Positions 1-9,137 of a stretch of 64,000 bases of DNA are shown one piece after another (the stretch's first letter is position 1; each line of letters starts with the position of its first letter). Position numbers and translations under genes: made by a program. The notes beneath the pieces are model-generated. The model saw only the letters and a program-made list of their open reading frames with translations, was not told the DNA's origin and made no database searches. The stretch covers positions 434,001 to 498,000 of the forward strand of contig OY101128.1 in the NCBI GenBank assembly GCA_956465555.1. Direction: 5' to 3'. The DNA is from Nitzschia sp. pyKryTriq1. Taxonomy: Eukaryota > Bacillariophyta > Bacillariophyceae > Bacillariales > Bacillariaceae.

Positions 1-805
1 GGATACCACGGCCGCCTGTGCTTCTTCGTCTAGCTCCAGGGTTGGTTGAGTCCACCAGTAGAGTCTACTAGAGTCTCCACTCCGGCGGGTTGCATTGTCA
101 CATAACTGTTTGATTGGGCGGATTGCCACTTTGTCGACGAAATTGCTCTGTCGGATTGCGATGTAATGCTCGATGGTGTAAAGCCCTGCTTCACTATGGG
201 CAACTTCGATCCTCGGGTAGTCCCAACTACCGTCTCGGAGCTTGTTCGGGAGGCGCACCGCAATCCTGCGCGCTACCTGATGGTGAAAGCCCCGGAGGGC
301 ATTCAACATCCTCGGCGTGAATTAAATGCTCCAGGGCATTGTGGTCGGTGTCCGATGGGGGGAGGTAAATCCCCGCAACGTGGTGTCGTTTCTCGCCTGT
401 CACCAGCTGGAAGCTGAGGCAGTTGGGTCCATGACGCCGCACTGATTCAATGCTGAATAAAGAAGACTCCCGGTAAAAGAGAGCAACTCCTCCTTGGCTC
501 GCGCTCGCTGCATCGGTGGCAAACACATGATAATCCGAAGAGAATCGAGTGTGGATGCCGCCGGTCAGCTTGGTTTCCGTGAGGATACCCCAGTCGAGCC
601 CCATCTGCCCCATCGCTCGGAGGCAGGTCTCAAGGCGGCCATTGCGGCCACTTTGGATGTTATACGTGCCAAATCGAATGTCGGAATTCTTTTTGGATGT
701 TGGAAATGGATTGGGGATTGTCGTCATCGTTGTCGTCGTAGGCTCCCGTAGGATTCCTACTGCGCAGCCGCGGGCGGCAAAACCCCAACTCCGGAAAAAC
801 GCCAC
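1..805 (-). mobile_element. LINE (non-LTR retrotransposon) relic, internally deleted
   Basis: Two LINE protein parts lie head to tail on the minus strand. Positions about 805-301 encode an endonuclease/exonuclease/phosphatase domain, with FGTYNIQSGRNG, the Glu-bearing ILTETKLTGG, GGVALFYRES and GIYLPPSDTD. From about 307 to 1, in a different frame, the sequence reads LRGFHHQVARRI, WDYPRIEVAHSEAGL, IEHYIAIRQ, RPIKQLC and LYWWTQPTLEL. That is the pattern I know from the C-terminal end of reverse-transcriptase polyproteins in diatom and oomycete LINEs. The reverse-transcriptase core that should separate them (palm motifs, YADD) is absent, so the element has a large internal deletion with a frame change at the joint. 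The left end lies outside the window. I saw no poly(A) tail or target-site duplication. It is dead as an autonomous element. Confidence 0.8.
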
Positions 806-849
806 TACCTCTACCGCCCCTGTAGTTGGGGCAAATCCGTTCCGCTTTT

Positions 850-1449
850 CACAAATGTTCTTGTTACAATGACAGTAACAAGGGTAGGAAGTGTCTAAGG
901 CGTAGCCTTAGTAGTATTGGCAAAAATTAAAGCTGCTACACTTGCCACGTGTAGGGCCGGATATACTGCACGTGCCTGCCTGTATGTGCTATCGTGATGA
1001 CCGTACCGCAGCGCTGGTACCAGGTACACTACTACAGAGAAAACATTTGGGACGACTGGTGGAAAGACAAATAATACCGGTACCTTCTGGACGAATTGGA
1101 TATGCTGTAGTCTACTCGGAGAAGCTATTCGACGAGAATATCAATTCACTGTGTGTGTTTTGTCCAAGCAAAGGCTGGAATCAACATAATATGATACATA
1201 TCTCCTTGCGCAACTATGTAGGTGTGTACTACACTGCCACTCTGGGTAGACTCGTTATTCTTGTTGTAGTATTCTCGCTTGTAAGTTCTTCGCTTTTAGG
1301 CGGAGACCTTCGTTGCTTTCTTATGGTGAATCGTTGGCTGCGTAGTAGTATTTTGCTGGGAGGTATTTCTGCCCAGTCGATTCACGGATATGTACAAACA
1401 TGCTTAGAATGTACTAACTGTTTTGGAGCCCAAAATTTGTTCTTTGAGC
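850..1449. other. Gene-free stretch
   Basis: This lies between the LINE relic and the 3' end of the CRAL-TRIO gene. It holds one GTACCAGGTAC palindrome at 1017-1027. A plus-strand frame at 942-1562 runs into the antisense of the neighbouring gene and has no family signal. I see nothing else. Confidence 0.5.
1017..1027. repeat. GTACCWGGTAC palindrome, copy 1
   Basis: Exact GTACCAGGTAC, about 420 bp past the 3' end of the CRAL-TRIO gene. It is one of ten exact noncoding copies in the window. Confidence 0.8.
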
Positions 1450-2457
1450 TCACTGTTCGAGCTGCCGTCCTTGTTTCTTTTCGAATTGTTGTTGTTGCTC
1501 GACCCATGTTGCATGGTCGCTGGAGGAAAATTTCCCTCCAATGGCAGGAGAAACGTGAATAGCCGACAATCCAAATTTGTTCATAGCAAGGATATTGACC
1601 GAATCGTATCCATAATGATTTCGCAAGTGCAATCGAATGTGACGACCTTGCATCTTACGAATCGCTGGCTCGACAAGTTTGACCGGCGTTTGATGGCTTC
1701 CATAGGTGGCGTGGTATCCCTTAAATCGAGGGCACCAGCACTCTCGCACATAGAGAAACATCTTTTTGGCGCCGAGTCGGTCGCCACATTTGTGCGGCTC
1801 GTAGTCCTTTAGGTTGATAATGACGACATACCCTGACTTTTGATATTCAGGCTTGAGGCAAACTACTTGAACCATATACCAAAGAACTCGGAGCCAACAA
1901 TCTCGTTGGTAGTTTGGATCCTTGGTAGAATTTGCCCGATCCAAAAAGATGACGGGACGACCATATTCATCATCTGGCACGCGACATACAAAACCGAGCT
2001 GGAGTTCTCGCATATCGGCTTCTGAGGATCCTAGAGCACCATCGGGAGCCATTGTCATGGGCAGAAAGGCTCGATCGTCACCAAATAAGGCCTTGCGTTC
2101 TTTCCAGTGCATTGCCAGTCGTCGTGCGGCATTTTCAACATCGAAAAACTCTGCTCGTAAAAACATGAGAGGGTCGGTTTCTTGCTGCACCAGATGAGGG
2201 ACTTTCTCCATCGCTTCGAAATATGTTTCCGTCAATTCGGGAGGAAGTTTATTGCGAATGCACCGGTCAAATTCGTCCAAAAAGTTTGACACTTGATCGG
2301 GGGTTTCAAACGCATCAAAGTCAAAGACTTGCTTTCCATGCAGTTCATCTTCAATCAGCTGGAACTCTTCGGGCGACAAATTGTCTTTTTCGTCTTGTTC
2401 TTCTTCTGGCGTGAATGCCGGCGCGCTGTAGGATACCGACCAACCCTTTCCAGGCAT
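1450..2457 (-). CDS. SEC14-like CRAL-TRIO domain protein
   Basis: Predicted lipid-binding or lipid-transfer protein of the SEC14/CRAL-TRIO family, 335 aa from the first in-frame ATG (2457). FLRAEFFDVENAARRLAMHW matches the helical CRAL-TRIO N segment, which normally carries RFL..RKFD..A. It is followed by the lipid-binding core, with GRPVIFLDRANSTKD, RVLWYMVQVVCLKPEY, YVVIINLKDYEPHKC and MFLYVRECWCPRF. The C-terminus is Gln-rich. The family moves phosphoinositides, sterols or tocopherol-like lipids; nothing here fixes the ligand. The reading frame stays open upstream of 2457 with no clear ATG, so the true N-terminus may lie in an upstream exon. No signal peptide is visible from 2457, which suggests a cytosolic protein. 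Confidence 0.8.
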   Translation of the reverse strand: MPGKGWSVSYSAPAFTPEEEQDEKDNLSPEEFQLIEDELHGKQVFDFDAFETPDQVSNFLDEFDRCIRNKLPPELTETYFEAMEKVPHLVQQETDPLMFLRAEFFDVENAARRLAMHWKERKALFGDDRAFLPMTMAPDGALGSSEADMRELQLGFVCRVPDDEYGRPVIFLDRANSTKDPNYQRDCWLRVLWYMVQVVCLKPEYQKSGYVVIINLKDYEPHKCGDRLGAKKMFLYVRECWCPRFKGYHATYGSHQTPVKLVEPAIRKMQGRHIRLHLRNHYGYDSVNILAMNKFGLSAIHVSPAIGGKFSSSDHATWVEQQQQFEKKQGRQLEQ

Positions 2458-2532
2458 CTTGATAATTTTGCCGTCAAATGGAACAGCGGCAATAGGTGGA
2501 GAAGGGATCGATAGCGATTGCTTCGAAACCAA

Positions 2533-3812
2533 TTTCGATCGAGAAAGTAAAATGAGAGGATCGGTGATTTTGTTGACAACGATCGATTTTAGAGATGATG
2601 ACGTAGTAGCCCGGGCATGTTCTGTGCGAACACAGAACCGTCCCTCTAATCGAAAACTCTTGTGGCGGCGCGGGGAAGAGAATCGGAAAGTCCTGAGAAT
2701 CTATAAAAGGCCTGACCTACCGTACCACCAGTACTATCGTACAAGTATGCCCCTCCTTGGTTCGAACTTGCTTGCCGACTGTCCGAGGATGATTCCTCCA
2801 TTAAGTGCATGCGTTCGTTGCCGCCCGGTATCCACCACGTCATTGGGCCTTTCTTCAATCAAGGCGGCAGGGAGTGACATTCTCATTTCAGTTCTCATCA
2901 TTCTCGCTCTTCTTCATTCTGATTGATCCATTGATTGTGCGAGGCAGGCTCTCTGGTGCGACGCGCAACCGGCACCCGCGGCACCGGGAAATTTTTTGTG
3001 CGTCTGTCCATGCATACCGGTAGGATACTGTTCCGTACCGGTACGGTACGAGTACGAGTACGAGTAGGTACTTGTACAGTTCGTACATGAGCCCCACACC
3101 ACACCTGATACAGGGAAAATAGGCGATGGCCTTCTTTTGTTCTCTCGTCCATACTGAACGCAGTGCGCACCGAAAATGGCGCGACTTGCCCAATTTAAAC
3201 ATGGTCGAAACGCACGCAGTATCCTGCTTCTGTTTTATACAATTATTCATTCATGTATACAAATAAATGAATTGTTCATGCGTTTCAACGGAACGAGGTT
3301 TACCGCTGCGAGTCGTTTTGGCGAAAAATTTGGTGGGCGAGGCCATTTTATGTGTGGTTGTGCCAACGCTGAAAATCGCCTGCAGAGCCCACTTACAAGA
3401 CTCTTTTACCGCGTTGGAGGCTCGAACGGCATCGCAGCGTGTGTCCCAAGAATAATCTATCATCATCAACAGCAACACACCACTGTGTCCGTTTTGGTGG
3501 TCGGTGCTTATTGCTTGTTCCCACACTTACTTGTCGTTGTTGTTAGTGTGCTTATCGGCAGAGAGAAAAGCAACACAAGATAGATTTCCTCAACGTCTGA
3601 GCCGAGAATTTTAGATCACATAGTTGCAGCGACCTTGAATCTTCCGTGCATCATCGTTGATTGTCGAGAGTTCGGACCAGACGTGCTTCTATCCGGCTCG
3701 TGCTGTTGTTTGTGTGGTGAAAGAGTACCGCATCTCGAGTTCACGTGCAGTCTCGGGAAGTGTAGGTCTCCGCCGGATTTTCTTGGTGTACAACATCCCG
3801 CAACAAAATACG
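2533..3812. other. Intergenic region between divergent genes
   Basis: This separates the CRAL-TRIO gene (-) from the 3813 gene (+). It holds a TGACGT half-site near 2597 and a GTACGA run at 3046-3066. A TACCGGTA octamer lies next to that run. Short open frames here have no recognisable protein signal. Confidence 0.5.
3046..3066. repeat. (GTACGA)n microsatellite
   Basis: About three and a half tandem GTACGA units, flanked by GTACC and GGTAC palindromes in the promoter side of the 3813 gene. Confidence 0.75.
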
Positions 3813-4766
3813 ATGAACAACGCTCAGTTTCAAAACCTGTTCGACTCGGTGTGCCGGTGTTTTGGGCACGCGTCCAACAGCCCAAGCAACGGAGATGCCA
3901 CGACTTCGAACCTTGTAAGAAGCCACTCTGCCAACAGTCTCGAGCAAGGGCAAAGGAATATTGAAGAGTCCCACTCTCAAGTGGGCAAGCGGAGAACCAA
4001 TCGGTTAGGACTGCAGGATGAGCAGTGGGATGAACTCTTTGAAAAGAAGAACAAGAAGCGGCCGCCCAAGGTAACTTCACCCGTAAACGATCTCAATACG
4101 GCACAGGCTCTGGCACAAGCCAAGCTCGCCGCCAACCCCCCGCGGTACAGCCGATCCAAGCGAAAGCGACCGGAAAAGGCTCGCGATGAGATCTTTCGCT
4201 CCAAGGACCTTCCGCCGGAGCCTCGCTCCGCGCAGTCCATCCAAACGCCCTTTTCACGGCTCTTGCACCCCTCGCTGGCAATGTGCTTTGCGACGCCCAT
4301 ACGAGGAACGGAAGAGGAAGCCGATGAAACAAGATCAGTCGACAACTCAGACGCTGGCACTCTCAATACGTGCGAGGATACCATCACTTCGACGGTATAC
4401 TACGAGAGCAAACTAGCGCACATGACCGAAACAAGACCACCGATGCCGCTTTTTAACCAATTCAAGGTGGGACAAAAAGATGAAATCCGCACGGTCATGA
4501 CCAAGGACTCGCACTCATCGGTCAACATGATTCGGATGTTACAACAACAACAGAAAGCTACTCCGCAAGACGGGCTCCCCAAGTCCAAGACTCAAAGATC
4601 GGCCCAGCGCTACCGGAACGGAATTGCGAGTCAACGGCAGACGCATGAGACTGTAGACGAAGAGATGGAAGACGTGGTCCCAGACGTGAAAGCCGTTTCG
4701 GATTCTTCCGGATCCGACGGATCTATGCGGCATGCAGCGTCCCGGCGGAAGGTATACGAAGCATAG
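3813..4766 (+). CDS. Unknown protein, basic and serine-rich
   Basis: Single-exon gene of 317 aa; I do not recognise the family. I chose the ATG at 3813 (MNNAQFQNLFDSVCRCFGH) because it follows an AT-rich leader, although the frame is open 52 codons further upstream. The N-terminal 20 residues contain a small CRCFG segment. After that the chain is hydrophilic and probably disordered. Clusters of basic residues (GKRRTNRLG, KKNKKRPPKV, YSRSKRKRPEK) could serve as nuclear localisation signals. An aromatic-hydrophobic stretch (PFSRLLHPSLAMCFATPIR) sits mid-protein and a Gln run follows near residue 240. There are no membrane segments. The Asn/Ser/Arg-rich style resembles rapidly evolving diatom regulators, but no function can be claimed. 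Confidence 0.65.
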   Translation: MNNAQFQNLFDSVCRCFGHASNSPSNGDATTSNLVRSHSANSLEQGQRNIEESHSQVGKRRTNRLGLQDEQWDELFEKKNKKRPPKVTSPVNDLNTAQALAQAKLAANPPRYSRSKRKRPEKARDEIFRSKDLPPEPRSAQSIQTPFSRLLHPSLAMCFATPIRGTEEEADETRSVDNSDAGTLNTCEDTITSTVYYESKLAHMTETRPPMPLFNQFKVGQKDEIRTVMTKDSHSSVNMIRMLQQQQKATPQDGLPKSKTQRSAQRYRNGIASQRQTHETVDEEMEDVVPDVKAVSDSSGSDGSMRHAASRRKVYEA

Positions 4767-5217
4767 CACTTAATTTGCGACTAAATCTTTTTTGCCTTGT
4801 CATACTCTACTACCGTACTCTTTGGGTGACTGTAAATGCCAGTTCTAGATAGCTGCATTCGAACTCTATCACCGATACCGTAGTTGTTATCAATATCATC
4901 ACGAGGAATATATCGACGACGACTCGTCTACGTAGTACTGTATACTATTCCTTCTCGTACGCTTGCATAGTACTCGTACTCGACAACAACATTTCTTCGT
5001 AAAAAAAACACTTGGCAATTCATCAGAGAGACAGAAGACAAGAGTCTCCATTGGAGCTCCCTTATTCATTCTCCCTCTAGAGTATAGCTACCATAGAAAT
5101 ACCCAACTCCAGTAGAGAGTGCAAGCAAGTAGTCTGAAACAATCGTTTCTTGTTGTACTTTCGAACTTTCTGTACGAGTACCCGGTGGATTAGATGCACA
5201 TGCTGCATGCACGGTAG

Positions 5218-5257
5218 TAGAGAGATTGCAGAGTGCAGAGAATGATGTCCCACGAAG
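5218..5257. repeat. Direct repeat, copy A
   Basis: Starts TAGAGAGATTGCAGAG and ends TCCCACGAAG. Copy B at 5405-5450 shares both ends but differs by small insertions in the middle. The pair is about 190 bp apart and reads as an old local duplication. Confidence 0.65.
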
Positions 5258-5404
5258 AAGACAAGTCTTCATTGGTACTGCGGTATTTCTTTCATCCTCT
5301 ACTCTAAGAGTAGAGTAGTAGCTAGAACTTTCTCAATAGGGACGGTAGACTACCTGGTAGACTACATACCGGTACTCATACAAGCGAGAGATGGCAGTCC
5401 AAAG

Positions 5405-5450
5405 ATAGAGAGATTGCAGAGAATGATGGGATGCAGTGGTCCCACGAAGT
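5405..5450. repeat. Direct repeat, copy B
   Basis: Partner of the 5218-5257 copy. It lacks a 7-bp TGCAGAG duplication and has an extra GGATGCAGTGG before TCCCACGAAG. Too short and too diverged to be element ends. Confidence 0.65.
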
Positions 5451-5800
5451 CTGTCCAGCGCGTCGTCACGATGTCACTGTACGGTAGGGAGGAATGCCCT
5501 TGGCGCTTCGCAAGCGCGCAGAGACAACTACTGTAGATGGCATTTAGGACTAAGCTAGTCCCTATGGCCAAGATACTAAGAGCCCTATGTATGTACTGCT
5601 TGTACCGTAATTCTCATGTTTATGTACCCCCCGCACTACAGTACGTGTTACCCCGCCCGTACAGCGCTGTACATTACAGTGTGCCGGCTGTCGCGTGCGA
5701 ATATGCTTCTATGGGAATTCCTTCACGCCGGATTCCGTTTCATGCTCCTTGCGCGGCTCGATGGCAACTTCAGCAATCGTAGGGAGGGTGCTTCACTAAT

Positions 5801-5835
5801 TTACTTAACGAAATCATTCTCACTACGTTAAGTAA
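5801..5835. repeat. Inverted repeat (10-bp arms)
   Basis: TTACTTAACG at 5801-5810 pairs perfectly with CGTTAAGTAA at 5826-5835 across a 15-base loop. It is the first of three consecutive hairpins. Confidence 0.85.
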
Positions 5836-5844
5836 TGGCGAATA

Positions 5845-5894
5845 GTGAGGCAGTTCGGTCCGAACTGCCTCAGTTCTTTGACGAACTGCCTCAC
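5845..5894. repeat. Three-arm inverted repeat with competing hairpins
   Basis: The same 12-13 bp word occurs three times: GTGAGGCAGTTCG at 5845-5857, its complement at 5861-5872, and its complement again at 5882-5894. The first arm can pair with the second (25-bp near-perfect palindrome, 5847-5871) or with the third (13-bp arms, 24-base loop), but not with both. Confidence 0.85.
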
Positions 5895-5928
5895 CTAACT
5901 TTAACTTGTGATTGGCTATCTAGAGCTC

Positions 5929-5969
5929 CTGAGGCGCAGAATCTCCATCCTGGAGATTCTGCGCCTCAG
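5929..5969. repeat. Perfect hairpin, 19-bp arms
   Basis: CTGAGGCGCAGAATCTCCA at 5929-5947 pairs without mismatch with 5951-5969 across a TCC loop. It is noncoding, and no T-run follows it. Confidence 0.9.
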
Positions 5970-6210
5970 ATGCAGTGCGCCATCAAAATGATGATGGACT
6001 GAAATCGTGCTGAATGATCGTCCAGAGAGCCTTCAGAAACAAACCATCTACCCTAATGTGCCCACAACAATATAAATTAATTAATTCTATGCATTGATGT
6101 TATTTATTGTGATTTGTGAAAATCTCTAGAGTGCACACAAGGTAGTAAGCGATGTAGAGAGTTTCGCTCGTGGTCGTTGCGGTCGACCAAAAACTCGGAC
6201 CCAAAAGTCC

Positions 6211-6345
6211 TACTTTTTGGCGTGGGCAACTCAAATATTTGAGTTGCCCACCGAGCCGGCGGGCAAGTGAAACATCGGACTTTTCTTCGGCTCAGAACCG
6301 GTACTGAGCCCTAAGAAACTCCGAACGTTGATGTTTCAAAAAGTA
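6211..6345. repeat. Nested foldback containing a 30-bp palindrome
   Basis: The outer arms TACTTTTTG (6211-6219) and CAAAAAGTA (6337-6345) enclose TGAAACATC (6268-6276) with GATGTTTCA (6330-6338, overlapping the outer right arm by two bases). Inside lies GGCTCAG (6289-6295) with CTGAGCC (6304-6310). Within the left part sits a perfect 30-bp palindrome at 6222-6251 centred on CAAATATTTG. It resembles a small foldback or MITE-like element, but I found no clear target-site duplication. Confidence 0.7.
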
Positions 6346-6364
6346 GTCCGGACCGGGCCTTAGT

Positions 6365-6385
6365 GAAAGATGCTGCATGCAGAAA
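6365..6385. repeat. Direct repeat GAAAGATGCTGCATGCAGAA, copy A
   Basis: Twenty-one bases repeated exactly at 6545-6565, 180 bp away. Each contains the CTGCATGCAG palindrome. The stretch between them is filled with GTAC and GGTACC words. Confidence 0.8.
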
Positions 6386-6544
6386 GAAGCTCTCGCTAGA
6401 GCGCGCGCCACTCTACAGAAGAGCAGAATAGAGAAGGCGTACAGGTACCAGTACGTGCTACTGGTACCTGGTCTACTTTACCAACAGTACGTACGGTATA
6501 CGGTGTGGGGTAGTACCGGTAGTCCCTTCATTCCCGTACGGGTA

Positions 6545-6565
6545 GAAAGATGCTGCATGCAGAAA
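6545..6565. repeat. Direct repeat, copy B
   Basis: Second exact copy of the 6365-6385 word, about 215 bp before the kinase start codon, so it lies in the presumed promoter or leader. Confidence 0.8.
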
Positions 6566-6779
6566 AGCTCTCTGCCCGCCTCTAAAATACGGTGCCACGG
6601 TACACCCGCATCTCGCGGCTCAACTAGACTACAAAAAGTAGAAATACGAAATACTGTTACCTTCAGTTCATTCATATCGTTCATCAATCACTTTTTGAAT
6701 CCATCGACGGCATCGTGCACACAAGGCTGCACATTCCTCCTATTATCCTTTCTAATCCAACTGAAAGTCTACCGTCACC

Positions 6780-8320
6780 ATGGGAGCACCAAAGGGACCC
6801 ATACCCGTCGATACCGAGGCGAAGAAAAAGCTCCGACAGGCCGGAAAGGAATTCGCCAAGAAGCGTTTGAACAAGATTTTTGCCAATTCGAAAATCGAAG
6901 ACAAATCTGCCACGTTTCCTCAATTCAAAGTCAGCGAAGTAACTTTCGGTAAGGTTCTGGGAAAGGGTGGTTTCGGGACCGTCTTTGAAGTCCGCGGTTT
7001 TGAGGCCGGCAAGGAAGCAAAGGCGAAGGAGGACGACTACGAAGAAACGGCGCCCAGCGGAGCCATGGAATCTCGCCAATTCATCGCCGAACACTGCATT
7101 CGCAAGGGCGGGGACGCGCGCTACGCCGCTAAAATGCTGAGCCCCGAAGTCATTGCCGATCCCCCCAACTTTATTCAGGGGATCATGGACATGGCAACGG
7201 AGACACGCGTCTTGAGCGACATTGAGCACCCCAACATTATCAAAATGAGGGCCTGCGCTGTGGAATCTCCGTACGAAGAGAAGTTCTTCATCGTCATGGA
7301 TCGTCTCTACGATACCATGGAGCGTCGAATGGATAAGTGGGCCAAGCGTGGATCGCGATACAGCGGTTGCATGGGGGCGCTCTTCGACAGCAACGGCGAC
7401 AACAAAAGGGATATCTTGGAGGAAAAGCTCGTCGCAGCCTTTGATTTGTGTGCCGCCATCGGGCACCTCCACAGCCGCAAGATTTTGTATCGTGATCTCA
7501 AGCCGGAAAATGTTGGCTTTGACATTGTAAGTTATCATTATTATTATTATTATTATTACCAACCAGTAACGCTCTTTGACTCACTGACCTTGCCTCACCG
7601 CCGGCTGCAAATCCACCATTCTCTTTCCGCAGCGTGACGACGTCAAAGTTTTCGATTTTGGACTCGCCAAGGAACTTACCGACGACATTAAACAGGACGA
7701 AAATGGACTCTACAAGCTGACTGGTATGACTGGATCCCCTCGCTACATGGTGAGTGAAAGAAAAGAAAATGGGGAATTCGTAGCACCATTTTTCTATTGC
7801 ACAACTCATAGTTTGCGTTCTTCTCTACGTACGCATATATTACTCGCAGGCCCCGGAAGTTGCCAACGAGAAACCCTATAACCAATTGTGTGACAGCTAC
7901 TCCTTTGCTATTCTCTTTTGGCAGATGTACTCTGACAAGACCCCCTTTGAAGTGTATGGAATGAAGAGCATGCGAGAACGGGTTTGGAACGGAGAAAACA
8001 AGCGTCCCTTTGTTCAGGAAGACTGGCCTGTGCCCATCAAGTCCTTGATTCGTCGAGCCTGGAGTCCCGAAATCAGCGAGCGCCCCAACTTTACGCAAAT
8101 CTACAAAATATTGCGTAACGAGTGCGTCCGGGTCCGAGATGGTAATGCGGATGGATTGGAGCATCAACGACGACGATCGACTTTTGTCTTTCGCGGAGCC
8201 AAAGGCGGCAAATTGACCTCGACAAAGACTACGAATTTCGGAAAAGGAAGTGATGATGGAAGCGCCGCATTCAGTGGGGACTTGAAAGGAAGTGGAGAGC
8301 TAGCGAAAATCGCGGAATAG
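6780..8320 (+). CDS. Protein kinase (tyrosine-kinase-like Ser/Thr type)
   Basis: Three exons (6780-7526, 7633-7749, 7850-8320) encode 444 aa. The ATG follows GTCACC. The kinase core is complete: glycine loop GKGGFGTVFEV (61-66), ATP-anchoring Lys118 in AAKML, catalytic loop YRDLKPEN (Asp239), DFGLAKEL (Asp257), GSPRYMAPE at the exon 2/3 junction, and a C-lobe with CDSYSFAILFWQM and SERPNFTQIYKIL. The catalytic-loop HRD His is replaced by Tyr, as in some TKL and calmodulin-kinase-like families. A charged insert lies between the glycine loop and the Lys. The tail after residue 400 is basic, then Gly/Ser-rich. No membrane segment or signal peptide is visible, so it is probably cytosolic. Substrates are unknown. 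Intron 1 contains an ATT microsatellite. Confidence 0.9.
7537..7558. repeat. (ATT)n microsatellite in kinase intron 1
   Basis: About seven ATT units beginning ten bases into the intron. Confidence 0.9.
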
Positions 8321-8339
8321 AAAGAAAGAAAGAAAGAAA
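8321..8339. repeat. (AAAG)n microsatellite
   Basis: Begins at the base after the kinase stop codon, so it is in the 3' UTR. Confidence 0.9.
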
Positions 8340-8621
8340 CAGTCTTCACTCAGACATTCGGTCAGTCAGGCAGTCAGGCAGTTTTGAAAGGAACATTTTC
8401 AATGTACAGTACTGGTACGTTCTTTCAACACCACACGGCGCAACCAGTGCATGCATTCATCATCGGTGATTCAGTTATTCGTACCCATACTACTTTATAT
8501 ATCATCACACGTATACATTTTTAAAAAAACAGTTGTTAAAATTTGATCTTTTTTGTTTTCCGCAAGAGGAATGTGTCTATTGAACTGCTGCTACTGCTAC
8601 TGCTGCTGTCTACCCAGTACT

Positions 8622-8632
8622 GTACCAGGTAC
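8622..8632. repeat. GTACCWGGTAC palindrome, copy 2
   Basis: Exact GTACCAGGTAC about 500 bp before the DUF1415 gene. Confidence 0.8.
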
Positions 8633-8892
8633 TGCAGGAAAGGTCGTCTACTACAGTTGTGTTTACTTCGTTTAAATTTAGTCACGATTAATTCTGTTCG
8701 TGAACTCCGCGCGCCTGCGACGTGAGCACCGGCCGGCGAGACAGCTGGAACCTTTGCTCGAACCTGGAACAAAACGAAGGTGAAGTACTACGACGGGCGG
8801 CGGATCGCGGGATCTCGAGAACCATCAACCAATGAGCAACGAGCAAAACGAACGCGCACGGTAGCACGGACCAACCGCTTCGAAGACACCCC

Positions 8893-8918
8893 CTCACCCA
8901 TCACCCATCACCCATCAC
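8893..8918. repeat. (ACCCATC)n minisatellite
   Basis: About three and a half 7-bp units in the upstream region of the DUF1415 gene. Confidence 0.8.
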
Positions 8919-9137
8919 GCGCACTCACCCTCCCATCACTTCCACTTCTGACTTCTGGTGATGGATGATGATTCTTTTCAAGACTTCTCCCACAGTACCA
9001 GTGCTATTATTCTACTCTCACAGCAGACTGACGAACACCTCTACTAGCTAGCTAGTATCATAGTCACAAAACAGTCCAATTACACACGCACACGTAAACG
9101 GCAGCTACCACATCATCAAGTTTGAAAAACGAAGAAA

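Larger units (their letters stand above)
4767..6779. other. Long intergenic region rich in repeats and hairpins
   Basis: Two kilobases without a supported gene. 4800-5380 is dense in GTAC and in TAGAG/CTCTA words. Two dispersed direct-repeat pairs, a group of hairpins (5801-5969) and a nested foldback (6211-6345) are listed separately. A frame at 6377-6952 is out of phase with the kinase and unsupported. Confidence 0.6.
8321..9137. other. Intergenic region with simple repeats
   Basis: Kinase 3' region and promoter of the DUF1415 gene. It contains an AAAG run (8321-8339) directly after the kinase stop, a CAGTCAGG run (about 8362-8382), a GTACCAGGTAC palindrome (8622-8632) and ACCCATC repeats (8893-8918). 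No gene is supported. Confidence 0.6.

Noticed and set aside
942-1562. A 206-codon plus-strand frame
   Set aside because: It runs into the antisense of the CRAL-TRIO gene, its composition looks random, and no domain is visible.
5218-5450. Possible small element bounded by direct repeats
   Set aside because: The repeats are about 40 bp, diverged by insertions, with no coding or priming features between them. A local duplication explains them.
6377-6952. A 191-codon plus-strand frame across the kinase start
   Set aside because: It is out of phase with the kinase, and its N-terminal part is translated GTAC-rich repeat.
6684-7562. A 292-codon minus-strand frame over the kinase
   Set aside because: It is the antisense of kinase exon 1 and begins in the ATT microsatellite.
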